Shown one piece after another: positions 29,001-39,600 of a stretch of 64,000 nucleotides of DNA. The notes under the pieces were generated by a model. That model was not told where the DNA came from and ran no database searches. It saw only the letters and a program-made list of their open reading frames with translations. Both the position numbers and the translations under genes were made by a program. Within the stretch, counting starts at the first letter, position 1. Each line of letters begins with the position of its first letter. This DNA comes from Lycocorax pyrrhopterus obiensis (lineage: Eukaryota > Chordata > Aves > Passeriformes > Paradisaeidae), in the NCBI GenBank assembly GCA_014706295.1, contig JACSVZ010000015.1, positions 59,889,535 through 59,953,534 of the forward strand, read 5' to 3'.

Positions 29001-32000
29001 CTTAATACCCTGGAGAATTGGGTCAACAGCTTGGGGGCCCTCAGGGAGGGGGAGCTGGACACGGTGCATCTGCTGGAGCCTTGGCAGAGCCGCTCCTGCA
29101 CTCACAGGGCTTTGCCAGAAGGATGCACAGAGCCAGAGGTAGAACTGGCCTCAGATTGTAAAGCTGTCTGGAGTGCACTGGTAGTCCTGATTCACAGTTC
29201 CCACTGTGGTTCCCACCCAAACCCATGAGGAGAAGGAATATTTAGGAAGTGAAGAGAGAATAGGGGAAGGAGTCAGTGCCTGAGATTTCCACTTTTTCAC
29301 TCGAGTCCATCCTTGCTAGGATAAACAGCCTAATTTTTCATGTAGGCAAGAATCTAATACAAATCATACATTTCCTTCGTTGTGTGAAGGAGAGTGAAAA
29401 ACCGACTTCAACACACTGAAATCTGCCTGCAAAAGAAAACTAAGCTTAATAGCTACACAACTATTGTATTCCTTTATTTAAAAATAAAGATAGGAAACAC
29501 CAATTAAACCTGTAAAAAAATTTTATGCTTCTCTTGATAAATAACCTAAATTTATGACAAATTCTATTCTATGACCCAGTGAAGATTCCTTTCTTCCTGT
29601 TAGCAGATGAACTGATAGCCAATGGATTCATTGTACTTTCTTGCTGTGGTAGGAGAGTAAAGCAAAAAGAAAACCCCACCGTTGCACTTTTCAGCCTCAA
29701 AGAATTAGCTGAATTGTCATCCCAACCTCTACCCAGTCAGAAGAAAAGCTCTCTCACATCCAGGGGGAAAGAGCATTCAATGAAAATGAGTCTGATTATC
29801 AAAGAGACCTTTTCCACAGTGGTCCAGCTCTGCTACTGTTGAGCGATGTACTGCATTGAGTCAGTAAACTCGTACAGGGGACTGACTTTCTGTCAATAGA
29901 TGTATCTTTTGTTGAGTATTTCACAACCAGAGACGCATGACTTATCTCCCAAAGTCGTCTTTGGGAGAACAATTAAGTTATTTAAGATGAGCAAGGCAAG
30001 CTGCTGACACATTTCAGTTTTGAAGGCACTGCTGTTCAGTTTATGCAGACAAAGCCTGAAACGTGAAAGCTGGCCTTCTGCCTTTGTTTTCTTGTAACCG
30101 GCTGCCGGAGAAGCCGATTTCCCCGCTCTGCGCCTAACTAGATCTGCCTGGTTTGCTTAACCAGCGAGCACATTCCTGCACTTCAGGAAGAACACTCCGG
30201 GCTCATTACGAGCTACTGGGCTACAGCACGACACAGAGAAAACAGATTTGTTTTGGACAAGCTGCTCTGACATGGAGGTGCCAGGGTGAATAACCTTGGC
30301 GGAAAAAAAATCAAAGCAACAAACTAACATAAAATCACAAACCTGCCTCCAAGAGCAAGATGAATAATCTGACAAATGAATGGCTCTGTATTTTGTATCA
30401 AAGCACGAAATGACTAGAAGTTGCAGGGATCTGACTCATGAGCAGAAATAGAGTGCTGGGGCTGGCTTGAGCCGTTGCTACCACCAGCTGCCTGCCCCCA
30501 CCGCTGGAGAATGTGTGGCTCAGATGCTGCTTCTTAAGCAATTCAGCCACAAAAGGCTACAGCTAAGCGTTTTAAGGGAAACGTGTCAGCGCTAGTTTAT
30601 AGCCTCACTCCTTAAGATAAACCTTGAAATGGTCCTGGGTTGCCACAAAGCCTTTCAGCTGTTGAGGCAGGAGAAACAGGACAGACACCTCGCCAGGCAT
30701 CCCGGTGGAAGTGGCACCAGGCACAAGTCAGCACTCGGCAAAGCAGCTTGTCCCAGCCAAGCAGCACTCCGCTGCCACGGCGAGGAGCTGACAGAAGTCT
30801 CCCCCACCCCCCTTATCAGCAAAGCAGCCTTTTTGAAACGGGCAAATTTTAAGCCGTGACCTATTTAAATATCCTGCCCCATCACCGACCAGCAGCACAA
30901 GTCTGCAACAAATCCCACAGCACGCTGCTGCCGCTGCGTTTCCCCAGCTGCTCTCTGTGACAAGTTCTTCGACTCAAATAGCAGTCCTAATCCTAGCGTA
31001 AAGCTCCAGCCCAGCTCCACCAGATAAGCATACATTGTTTCACCTGGTCTTCTGCGAAAATGAGACTGTGGCAAGAGCCTTATCACTGCTATTTTCTCTA
31101 CCTCTTCTCAGCTCCTCCTCCCACCCGTAACTTTCTAACGTGTTTATCATGCAGAAAGAGAAAGACAGCTCAGAAAATCAAACTCCTACAAACGCAGGGG
31201 GAAGGAGAAAGGGTGGTTGGATATGTGCACCCCTCCCCACTGAGGGTACAGTTACACAGCAGCTTCAATTGCTCTAAATTGGAGTTGCCGTAGCAATGCC
31301 TGCCCTGCCTGCATCATCCTGTCCTCCCCACTTTCTGTCAGCAGAAAACAGAGGACATACATGCAAAAAGCCACTACCTGGGGCTGATTTGGCTGAAAAC
31401 TAGCCCTACCTAAAAATTGCTCATTTTGACTCATTGCGTTCCATGCAAAGGCTCGCTGAACACCTCGAACCACAGGAGGGCAAAGGAAGCATCAGGTTCT
31501 TACAGGACGGGGGGAGAAGAAGCAGCTCTGTTGCTCTGTTGATTTTGGGACAGCTGGATTCCTGGAGAATGAATTCTTATCAGGGTAACAGCAGTACCGA
31601 AAAGCTGCCTCCACAAGGGGAATCCCATCCAGCTCCCCTCTCAGGTCCGTCAGGTTACTTGCCACTCTGGGCTCCCTGCCTGCGCCTTGGCTGATGCCAC
31701 AGTATTGGGCCACGGCTTGTCCGGGCTGCAGGCAGGAAGTGCAGCAAGGTAGGAACTCTTGTGCTGGCAGCTGCATTTTTCTTAACTTAAAACTAGGGCA
31801 AAAATTGCAACTTGATGGTTGGGGGCATGATGTACATGTCTGGAAAAAAGATGTTTCAAGTTCATTCAGAGCTATTTTGACACTGAATTATGCAACATTC
31901 TGCTTTTCTATATCAAAACTCCTGTTAGAAACCTTAATTTTGTTTCACTAACCATTATTCAAATAATGCACTAGCTGAAAATATCTCCAGAAAGTCTAGT

Positions 32001-33239
32001 GATGTGGGGGGCGATGCCCAGGCTCTGAGGTAATGAATTCCTACTGATTCTCCCCATGTAAACCAGCATCGTTAAGTGAGATCTGCAGTCCTGGGGATGT
32101 CTTACACCCTTTCTGCATCACTCATGCATTGCCTGCAGTAGTGTTTATTGAAAATTCGACACCATTATTGATGCACCATGGACCATTTAGCAGCTGGTAA
32201 ATGGCTTTAATCAAGAGTTTTCTTTAAAAAGGTAATTTTAAATACCTTGTGACATGTGGAGTCATACACACACATTGCATTGCAGCTATTACACAAGAAG
32301 GATTCTGGCCACTATGTCTCTTTCCCAACTCTTCAAAGAAACAAAAAAGAGAACTGATGAAAGATCAGGCAGTTTTTGAGAGATTTAAAAGGCAGTGGCT
32401 ACTGAATTGCCTTTGCGCTCCCAGGTGCGCAGAGGGAGGAAGCATCAGGTGGGCTTCCCCAGCCTCCGCGGGTGCAGCCGACCGGCACGGTCAGATGAAT
32501 GCCTGCCCGGCACAAAACCGAAGGATGCAGAATATTTGAGAGTGGTTTGGCCGCTAGCAGTCAGCTGTGGGAGCCGCAGGAATCAGGATGCAGGAATTCG
32601 GGTCTTTGTTTCAAGAACATTACTTGGAAAGAGTCGGGGCCAGCCGCAAGACGGTCCGAAATCCCTCATTTTATTTACGCTCGGCGCAGGGGCAAGGCAG
32701 GAGACCCGACGGCACCGTCCCTCCTGGCTCCGGGGGCCCGAGGGCTCCCGGCCTCCTTGCCGGGAGCCGGCGCTCGCTGGGGGTCCCATCCCTTCCCGAC
32801 CCGGGCATCGCACGGCACCGTCCCGACTCCAGGCTCCCCGCACCCCTGCCCGTGCGCCCAGCGGCGCGGGGCGGTGGGCGACAGTGGCAACTGCAGCACA
32901 CCGCGAGCTGGGCGGGATTTTTCCTTATTTCTTCCCACCTTTTCCTCATTTGCGGGCCGCGCACTGCCCGCACTGCTCATGGTAGAGCTGGGTCTTTAAC
33001 TTCGCACACGGGGAAAGGAGCAAAGACAGAAGTAGCCGGGACGGGAGGAAAGGAGGAGGGTAGCCGCGGCTCGGGGGGCTGCAGCGAGGGCGGCCGGCAC
33101 CTGCCCCCGCCAGCGGCGCGGGGCGTCCCGGCGCCCCCGGACTTACTTTCTGGGGGTCGGCGTAGGTGCCCAGCCCCAAGAGCGGGATGCTGTTGCCGTC
33201 GCTCAGCGGAATGCGGTGGCTCTCGGCGGTGAGGTTCAT
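1950..33239 (-). CDS. AKR1D1: AKR1D1, steroid 5-beta-reductase, 8 of 9 coding exons
   Basis: Spliced gene for NADPH-dependent 3-oxo-5-beta-steroid 4-dehydrogenase, a cytosolic (beta/alpha)8-barrel aldo-keto reductase that reduces the delta-4 double bond of 3-ketosteroids to 5-beta (A/B cis) products in bile-acid synthesis and steroid clearance. Coding exons on the minus strand: 33239-33147, 16844-16677, 12337-12221, 7804-7727, 5415-5293, 3565-3456, 2974-2809, 2032-1950. Introns are phase 0 except introns 6 and 8, which are phase 2; I recall the same exon lengths in human AKR1D1. Tetrad D53, Y58, K87, E120 is intact, and E120 separates this enzyme from AKR1C and AKR1B members, which have His. 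Also visible: Y132, S169-N170, Q193, Y219, W230 (codon split between exons 6 and 7), and the NADPH 2'-phosphate-side residues K273 and R279. No frameshift or internal stop. About 13 C-terminal residues are not in the window. The identity is near certain; the species is not determined. Confidence 0.97.
2033..2808 (-). other. AKR1D1: AKR1D1 intron 7
   Basis: 776 bp between the exon 7 donor GTAAAT and the exon 8 acceptor TTAG. I see no repeat, RNA gene or additional exon in it. The open frames here are interrupted or run into exon 7 from the wrong side. Confidence 0.9.
2809..2974 (-). CDS. AKR1D1: AKR1D1 coding exon 7
   Basis: Completes W230 with its first base, then codes residues 231-285 (166 bp, exits in phase 0), from [20 protein letters not shown] to RIRENFQ. 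It holds the third family signature around VVVIPKSFN, with K273 and S274, and then R279, E282 and N283, which bind the adenosine 2'-phosphate of NADPH in this family. The acceptor is TTTTCTTCCAG and the donor GTAAAT. Confidence 0.98.
2975..3455 (-). other. AKR1D1: AKR1D1 intron 6
   Basis: 481 bp, the shortest intron, phase 2, splitting the W230 codon as TG|G. A pyrimidine-rich stretch on the minus strand precedes the exon 7 acceptor. Nothing else was recognised. Confidence 0.92.
3456..3565 (-). CDS. AKR1D1: AKR1D1 coding exon 6
   Basis: Codes residues 194-229 and the first two bases of W230 (110 bp, exits in phase 2), from [16 protein letters not shown] to [11 protein letters not shown]. It contains Y219, which stacks on the nicotinamide, and the start of loop B. 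Residues 217-218 read V-G where I recall T-A in human, and 227-229 read D-E-S where I recall N-P-I. The acceptor is ACTCTTGTAG and the donor GTAAGT. Confidence 0.96.
3566..5292 (-). other. AKR1D1: AKR1D1 intron 5
   Basis: 1,727 bp, phase 0. It contains an 11-base T run at 3762-3772 inside a T/G-rich patch, and a G+C-richer patch at about 4,250-4,700 with overlapping chance frames on both strands. No exon or repeat family was recognised. Confidence 0.9.
5293..5415 (-). CDS. AKR1D1: AKR1D1 coding exon 5
   Basis: Codes residues 153-193 (123 bp, phase 0), from [20 protein letters not shown] to KYKPVSNQ. The [12 protein letters not shown] stretch matches the second aldo-keto reductase signature; S169, N170 and Q193 are the residues that hold the nicotinamide carboxamide in this family. 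The acceptor is TTCTTTGTAG. The donor is GTATGC, the weakest match to consensus in the gene, but exon length and frame leave no better alternative. Confidence 0.96.
5416..7726 (-). other. AKR1D1: AKR1D1 intron 4
   Basis: 2,311 bp, phase 0. It contains a 13-base A run at 5935-5947 and a T/G-rich low-complexity tract at 7208-7278. The 17-mer CTGCAGCAGAATTAACA at 5530-5546 recurs in intron 2. No other feature was recognised. Confidence 0.9.
7208..7278. repeat. T/G-rich low-complexity tract in intron 4
   Basis: T runs interrupted by G and GGG on the plus strand, ending in a T10 run. On the transcribed (minus) strand this is A/C-rich. No effect on splicing is evident: the nearest exon is about 450 bp away. 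Confidence 0.85.
7727..7804 (-). CDS. AKR1D1: AKR1D1 coding exon 4
   Basis: Codes residues 127-152 (78 bp, phase 0), [13 protein letters not shown] followed by [13 protein letters not shown]. Only 26 codons long, it was found by translating the reverse strand between exons 3 and 5. It forms most of loop A over the active site. Y132 (codon 7789-7787) and P133 are conserved; P133 is a residue mutated in human 5-beta-reductase deficiency (P133R). The acceptor is ACTTTTCAG and the donor GTAAGT. Confidence 0.96.
7805..12220 (-). other. AKR1D1: AKR1D1 intron 3
   Basis: 4,416 bp, phase 0. I see no recognisable transposable element, RNA gene or exon. A piece at about 10,096-10,140 resembles a CR1 3' end only for about 11 bases and is not called. 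Confidence 0.9.
12221..12337 (-). CDS. AKR1D1: AKR1D1 coding exon 3, carrying E120
   Basis: Codes residues 88-126 (117 bp, phase 0), from [11 protein letters not shown] to [11 protein letters not shown]89 of the steroid pocket is present. The codon at 12241-12239 is GAG, giving E120 in place of the histidine found in most AKR1 enzymes; this substitution is known to favour double-bond reduction and defines the 5-beta-reductase subfamily. Residues 90, 92 and 94 (N, C, P) differ from the human A, N, V as I recall it. The acceptor is CTCCCCAG and the donor GTAAAA. Confidence 0.98.
12338..16676 (-). other. AKR1D1: AKR1D1 intron 2
   Basis: 4,339 bp, phase 0. It contains a 14-base T run at 13206-13219 and a second copy of CTGCAGCAGAATTAACA at 13141-13157. 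Otherwise it looks like unique sequence of ordinary composition. Confidence 0.9.
16677..16844 (-). CDS. AKR1D1: AKR1D1 coding exon 2
   Basis: Codes residues 32-87 (168 bp, phase 0 at both ends), from [20 protein letters not shown] to IFYCGK. It carries three of the four catalytic residues: D53 (codon at 16781-16779), Y58 (16766-16764), the general acid, and K87 (16679-16677), the last codon of the exon. The GYRHIDGA stretch matches the first aldo-keto reductase family signature. The acceptor follows a pyrimidine-rich run ending CCCATCAG; the donor is GTGAGA. Confidence 0.98.
16845..33146 (-). other. AKR1D1: AKR1D1 intron 1
   Basis: 16,302 bp, phase 0, the largest intron and the usual place for enhancers in such genes. 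It contains A9 followed directly by T14 at 19312-19334, a third partial copy of the CTGCAGCAGAATTA word at 22188-22201, a purine-rich block at about 25,570-25,770, G+C-richer stretches at about 28.9-29.1 and 30.6-31.5 kb, and the downstream half of the CpG island from about 32.4 kb. No internal exon, RNA gene or transposon family was recognised. Confidence 0.88.
19312..19334. repeat. A9-T14 homopolymer junction in intron 1
   Basis: Nine A directly followed by fourteen T on the plus strand, giving a self-complementary 18-bp core (A9T9). Likely unstable in length and prone to sequencing error. Confidence 0.9.
33147..33239 (-). CDS. AKR1D1: AKR1D1 coding exon 1
   Basis: Codes residues 1-31, starting [15 protein letters not shown] and ending at TYADPQK. 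It forms the N-terminal beta-hairpin and the first barrel strand, with Y26 lining the steroid pocket. The donor is GTAAGT directly after the AAA of K31, phase 0. The start is chosen because human AKR1D1 begins at the same place ([15 protein letters not shown]), because the ATG has A at -3, and because it is the only ATG in this frame: the frame stays open upstream to about 33,611 but contains no other methionine codon. The exon lies inside a CpG island. Confidence 0.97.
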
Positions 33240-33437
33240 CGTGCCGGCAGGTAGGGCCGCCCCGGACCTGGGGCTGACTCCGCAGGGGGCGGGAGCCGCC
33301 GCTTCACAGCCAGCCGCGGCCCCTGGCACCGGCACCCACCGACGGCTGGACGGAGCGGACCGGCGGCGGCTCTGCGGGGACCGAGGGACGAACTGCCCGC
33401 TCCCGCTGCCGGGGAGCGCCTTTTTGGGGGGCCGAGC

Positions 33438-33443
33438 CACGTG
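33438..33443. promoter_or_regulatory. E-box CACGTG in the AKR1D1 promoter region
   Basis: Perfect palindromic E-box about 200 bp upstream of the AKR1D1 start codon, within the CpG island. CACGTG is the core bound by USF, MYC/MAX and CLOCK/BMAL1-type factors. That it acts on this gene is inference from position only. Confidence 0.4.
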
Positions 33444-33650
33444 TGCCCGCGGCTGCCCGGCACCGCGCCCCGCCGCGCACCGCCCCGGCCCCGCCCCGGC
33501 CCCGCGGCCACCGGCTCCCCGCGCACCGCCCCGCGCAGCGACGGCCCCGCCGCGACCCCCGCGGGGGACTCCGGCGGGGGCTGCGCGCACGGGAAGGGCT
33601 GCTCCGTGCAAGCCTCAAGGTGGGCCCGTGGGCGACCAGCACCTTGAGCG

Positions 33651-36600
33651 GCTTGGGACATTGCTGCCCTACGCGGAGCTGCTGGCAGCAGGGCACCGGC
33701 TTCCCATGGTTTGGGGTGTCAGGTCTTGGAAATTTCCCCACAGAGGTGTAGAATAGTTTCCACCTCTCCTTTCCAGTGGCTGAAACCCACTACTGTAGAG
33801 GCAAGGAGGGAAGGAAGGAAATCTCAGACTGGTGAGTAGTTTCTCTGCCTCAGCGTGAGTCCTAAATTACAGTGAATGGGCTCGAGTTCCTCACTGTCCG
33901 GTTCTGCTCCACTGTGGAAAAAATGCATGTATTTCCTAATGCTGATAGCCCAGAAGGAGACAATGTCCTTTATGAAATTCATCACGCAATCCATTTCTGG
34001 TCCTCATAAAACACTCAGGGTCATGCTTTTACACCACTCTGCAGATGTACCCCGTCCTGAGCCACCCGCTTTGTGACCTGTATCTATGATGAGTTCTCCC
34101 CATTTGATCTGGAAGTGCATGGTCTTTTATGTCTTCCTAGATCAATTTGAAATTAAGCCCTCAGGGAACGTTATTCTTCAGCCATAACAATGGTCTTTGC
34201 CTGGCAGATTATTTTATCTCCTCTAATATCCTACATGGCTTTCTGTGCATGGTAGTAGTTCATCAAGTTATGCAATTTCAAGAGGGGTTATTGGATCCAC
34301 CACGATAAGTTATCTCTGCAGTTCTTGAAATCAACAGGTTTGCATTTGGGGAAAGGTTAGTTGCTGCTAGGGCTGGGAGCCTACCTGGAAAATATCTTAC
34401 CATGAGACCCTTTTAGTGTAACTGGTTAGATACTTCAAAGGTCTCCTAAGAAGATGGAAAAATTGCCACTTCCACCTTTAGGAACATTCCAAGAAGTTCA
34501 GGACTAAGTGCAAACTAACTTGATCCCAGCCCAAAAATTTCTAGATAGTTAGGATGTCCTGCAGGACAAAGGTAGGGTGCCGTGGTGTGTGTAAAACGCT
34601 CCCTGGAAAGTGGACTGAGTGTGACTGAGGTTTTCTGAGAGCCTGTGCTTTACCTGGACAGCACAGTGCTAAGAGCTACCTGTAAGGTGGCTGGGTTCCA
34701 TCTCAAGGGAGGGAAGCTGAGGCACACTGCAGCCTGGCTGTAGTTATTGTGGGCAGGCTCTTCCTGCTAGACCCTGTCCTCTTGTTGCTGCAAGCTGTGG
34801 GTACCTGCAGGTGCAGGTGTTTACCTGTGATGTGGAGGAAGGAAACCCAGGGATCACCTCCATGCCTCCCTCTTGTTCCCATGTAACTGATTACCACTTT
34901 CTTGCAACAGGAGAAGCTCCAGTCTCCTCTCTCCATGCCAACCACGCTTTAAGCACGCTCTGTAGGAGGACAAGTTGATGCCAGGGGCATGTCCAAGTTA
35001 TAGCCATCATTCTATTGTATTTCCAACAGAGGAGCAAACACATGGAGAGAGATGGAAATGGGGTGAGTAGAGAAGAGTCTGATGTGGCAGAGGACGTTCA
35101 GAGATCTCCTTCTTTCCAGTCCCATACTAGCATTCCATGAAAAGGCTCTGCTGCCCAGCAGCTGTTTCCTATCCCTTAGCTTCTATGCTCCAAGTCCACT
35201 CCACAACCTGTTTTTCCGTAATTCCTCCGAATCCAGCATCTTGTGAGGAGTTTTAAGGCACAGTTTGCTCATTTGCTTCGGGCTCGGAGCACATCCAGTT
35301 TGCTCACATGCTCTGGCAAGAGAGCAACGCGTGCCCCGAGCTGCGCGTGATCCCGAGCTAGACAGGCTGCGTCTGCGGTGCCTGTCCCGGGGAGAAGAGC
35401 AAGTGCAAGGAGGCTCTCTGGCAGGAGTACACGAGCCTGATATGTGATAGCCTTCAATGACAACTGTAAAAGAAGGATTGACGGACTTGCCATAGTTCAC
35501 AGAACGGGGAGCTTGGGCAGGAGAAGGACTTGTGCTTCTAGGAACAGGCAGGCAACGAGGTCCATCACCCGTGAGGCAAGCCAGCCACCCCAGGCACTGC
35601 TGCCCTGCTACAGGCACGAGCCCCCAGGACTCATCAGGGTAACAGGAAAGAGTCACCTCACTTCCAGCTTCACTGCTAGACTGGTCCTTACAAAACTAGC
35701 CAATGTGCTTGCCTGAGAAATTGGAGAGAGGCAGAGGGTTTTACAAGTCCTTGCCTCCAACACTGCACCTTAACTGACAGCAAATAGTCTGAACACCTTT
35801 TACACATGGGACTTTTAAAGTCCCATAGCTGCTCTAGCTCCCTACCCTACTGTTTCAGTGCCTTTGCAGATTTTATATTAAACCCCAGAAAACAGATAGG
35901 GAAATGCATTTTTTCCCCGTTTACATCTGAGTTATTAATTCAAAAAAACCTTACTTCACAGGAGCTAGAAATAAATACTAGCAGGTTTTCAGTTGATAAT
36001 CAGTATCCTTTAAAGAACAAAGGAAGCCGAATAATGGAGCCTGGAGCCTGTCACATGTAATACTTGTTAGTAATGGTTTCTGTTAGCTGTTCAGGGAAGC
36101 GCAGTCCTCAATTTCAGAGCTTAAATGACTTAACCAGACTTTTTACGAGAACACAGTATCTAGCAACCCTGACTGCAAAACAATGCAAGTTTCTAGAGGC
36201 AAAGCGTTGGCTGCTGGTTGTTGTCGATCAGTAACAATTCAGGAGCTTTTATAAAATGCAGATGTGATCTCAGTTCTTTCTCTAGGAAACAAAAACAATG
36301 AAGTTTCGGCCTGGCCTGACTAGCAATGTGTGCTGCCATCCTATCAACACAAGTTTGCCTTCTCTAGTGAAGCTCTTAAATCACACAAAAACACCTTCAG
36401 AAGCAACTGAGGTAGGTTTGTGATTCACGTCTTGATGGTGCAGAGTTTTAGAATTGCATTAGTCATCTCAGACCTAAGTAAAGAGCAGGGATTTCAAAAG
36501 CAGCATCTTATATGTGTTCTGTTCCCCACCCCCTGAATCTGCACGCAAATAAAATAGATTAAAAAAATAAAAAGAAAAATTAGATCTAAGTTTTTTGCAG

Positions 36601-39600
36601 GAAAAGTGGGTCAGACATCTGAGGATTCTTGCTGTTAAAAACTTGCGGAAATCTCAGGTAAAGAAAGTACTTAACGGCCTCCTTACCTGGGCAAAACTCG
36701 TCAGGGATCTTTTAAAGTAAAGAGGTCACCCTTTTACTCATTTTATCTCAAATTGCTGAGTACCCTGGGAACAGGAGAAAATGTGTGAGGCTTTTAAATA
36801 TAGACTCCCCAGTTCTTGGAAGGAAGGAGAAAGAGTCATTGATTGAGAAGGACTGGCCTTGTCATCATTTATGTTTCATGTTTTCTTGGACATTCATGGA
36901 TTACCCCCCCTTTTTTTTTTCTTTTTTTTTTTTTAAACTTGTTTTGGACAAGAGAATATGTTAAAAATAGTATTCTCCTGAATCTTCTTGATCTGGGTGT
37001 GTTTACACATTGTAGATTAGATTAGTGAGATTCTAGAGGTGGGTGACCTGTAGTGCCTAAAAATGACCTTTTTTTAAAAAGGAAAATTGAAAGTACTTTT
37101 ATAATACTTGTATTTGTTAGATAAAAAGTGCATGTTGCTGTAGTTTCTATTTTGTCTGTGAGTCTGCTCCACTCTGTGTAATTATCTGCTAGAATGCATA
37201 CTCTGCATGTGTTTTTAGTTAAAATTTCTTAAAACACGGTCTTAAAGTCTGCATATTTTCAGCCTAGTCCTTTAATAACTCACGTAAAATAGCATGTGTC
37301 CATCCTGCATGTGGAATATCTGCTTATGTATGTTCAACTATTTAGCTTAGAGATTTTGGTAGCATGAGTCAAGACTAATATTTATTTTCTATTTTGCCAT
37401 TGCCTATAATAAACTAACACATATCAAGGAAAACTTCTAGTTTCGCTTTTAAACTCTAAGAAGTAAGGTCTGTGTAGTGCTTAGTAGGGGGTCTATACAT
37501 GAAGTGAGACTGCTTTTTTAGTTCTTGCTACTTCTGCCACAAATGATATAAGCTGAACTGGAGAACGCTTCCCTGGTTTAAAAAAAAATGTTGCAGCATC
37601 TTTTTATTCTATTTTCACAGATTATCACAATAATCATCACATATATCCCAATATACTTCTCGAGGACACCTGATGAGATGAGTGGTACCTTACACTGCCT
37701 GCGTGATTCCTTCACTTAGTGACCAAGGGATTCCTCATATGGAAGCATTTGTGATCTTTTCCCTTTGGTGATGTTTGTTGCACAATGAGGCTGATCACTG
37801 CCAGGACAACAGCCTGGGCTTTGTTGGGCAGTGTGATGTAATGGGCATTCTTAGCAGTTTTTATGCAAGCACCTTTTTTTCCCTAGCTCCCACTGGTGCG
37901 TGTAAACTACTTGGCAAACAATGAAACACTTAAGTGATGTGCTCTTTTTTTTAGTTTCAATAACTTTTATGTCTGCTAAGGATTAGTTCTTCGTGAGTTC
38001 TTCTTTGAAAGATTACTTTCAAACTTTCAAGACTTACAGCTTGGCAGTGATGAGAATATATGTACACTTTTAGTGAAACTCTTCACTGCAAGTTCTGCAA
38101 AGCAGTATCTGTCCTCCAAAGACCTCATCTGGCCTGACTTTTCCAGCACTGGTACAGCACTTCTGCTGGATCCCTAAGGAGAGCAGGAGGACAGGGAGAA
38201 AATGTGTCTACCACTTGTGCCTGTGGAGAGATTTAGGAAAATACTTGATGGCTGGGTCACTTATCCCTTCTGCTTCCTATAAATGCTCTGTGGCTGCAGC
38301 TGCGATAAAAGGGAAATTCCTGTGTATCCTTGATGCTGTTCCATTGCTTCTAGTAACATTGGACAAGTGAAGCCACTGCAAGCCTTTGATTGCTCCTGGG
38401 CTACAGAAGGAATGCCAGCAGCTGCTCCAGATTGTGCTCCCACCACTCCCATGGCTGTGGAGATGTGCTCGCACTGCACTGAGGCACAGGGGCTTCCCCA
38501 GAGGCCAGCCTCCAGTGGCCATCTCGGTCCACCCCTGTCCCCATGCCACCTTGGGACAGGTGCAGAGCCCCAGATTGTGGCATCCCCTGGAATGCCGCTG
38601 CCACAGCCCTTGTGCTGGGTGCTGTGGGATGCTCCTCCAGGGTGGGTGGCTGTACAAATAGCGAGAGCCTGCTCAGCAGTTTAACCCCACTCTGCTTTGG
38701 GTTGTAGTCATTGAGTGAGGCTGTGGTGGATGCTGTACCAGAAGCAGCAGCCGCACAAAGAGTAGAGGAAGCAAAATCTCACAACGTGAGAGCCAAATTA
38801 GCCGGGCTATTTGTACACCACCGCCACGTTTCCTCTGGCACAGCAGGACAGGGGCTGGCACTAGAAGTACAACCCCTAAAGTGTGCCTTTTTTCCTTTTG
38901 GTGTCCACTGCAGGAGCTGAGTTGCTCTGTTAGCATCCAGGGAGTGTTACTTATGAGCTGAAAATCCCTGTGGAGGATGAGGAGCTCCTTTGGACGATCA
39001 GAAACTGCTGGGAAAGGGAGAGAGATGCTCAGTTTGAAAAGTAATCCTCCTAATCCTTTGGAAAGATAATCCTCTAGTCCTTTACCGGTGTCATTTACAT
39101 AGGCACTGTCTCATGAGCTTGCTCTCTTTTGGGCACTGTCTTCGTGCTCGAGTTTGGTGTTAGTACGGCTTCCAGCAAACTGAGCCAGAAGGCAGTTTAT
39201 TTCCTCCCCCTGACACTCTGTTTACTGATTTATCACTTTCTTCTAGCAACAGTGTCTCAGTTTTTGCTCCTGACTGTCTCTGCTTTGGCACATGCCCGAC
39301 CTGGGAGATGATGAGTGCTGCCTCTCAGATCCCCAGCCAAAGGTCAGTAGCTGCATGGTGGCCTCTGGATTCCTCAGATACCGACCCTTGTCATGTGGGG
39401 ACGCATTAACCTTTGGCCCTGAGTAAGTGTCCTCATATCTCACCTCAGTTAGTCTGGCCTGCTATTTGATCCTGTCCAATATAAAGCCCTTTCCTTTGGC
39501 ATCCTGCAAACCTAAGCCCCGTCTTGATGATTTCCAGCACACCATCCACCTGATGCTGGTGGGAGATACCCTCTGTGTTGCACCCAGGGCTGAGCAAGCA

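Larger units (their letters stand above)
32400..33650. promoter_or_regulatory. AKR1D1: CpG island spanning the AKR1D1 promoter and exon 1
   Basis: A strongly G+C-rich stretch with dense CpG, unlike the AT-richer flanks. It covers coding exon 1, the start of intron 1 and the upstream region. Within about 200-300 bp upstream of the start codon it has GC boxes (GGCCCCGCCCCGGCC at 33487-33501 and CACCGCCCCGCG at 33524-33535, read on the plus strand) and no TATA box that I can see, so initiation is probably dispersed. The exact transcription start cannot be read from sequence. Long open frames on both strands here reflect lack of AT-rich stop codons, not genes. Boundaries are approximate. Confidence 0.85.

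Noticed and set aside
32395..33756. Several long plus- and minus-strand open frames (up to about 220 codons) around the first exon
   Set aside because: They overlap in up to six frames in a CpG island where AT-rich stop codons are rare. Their products are low-complexity Ala/Arg/Gly/Pro, and only the 31-codon AKR1D1 exon has a family match.
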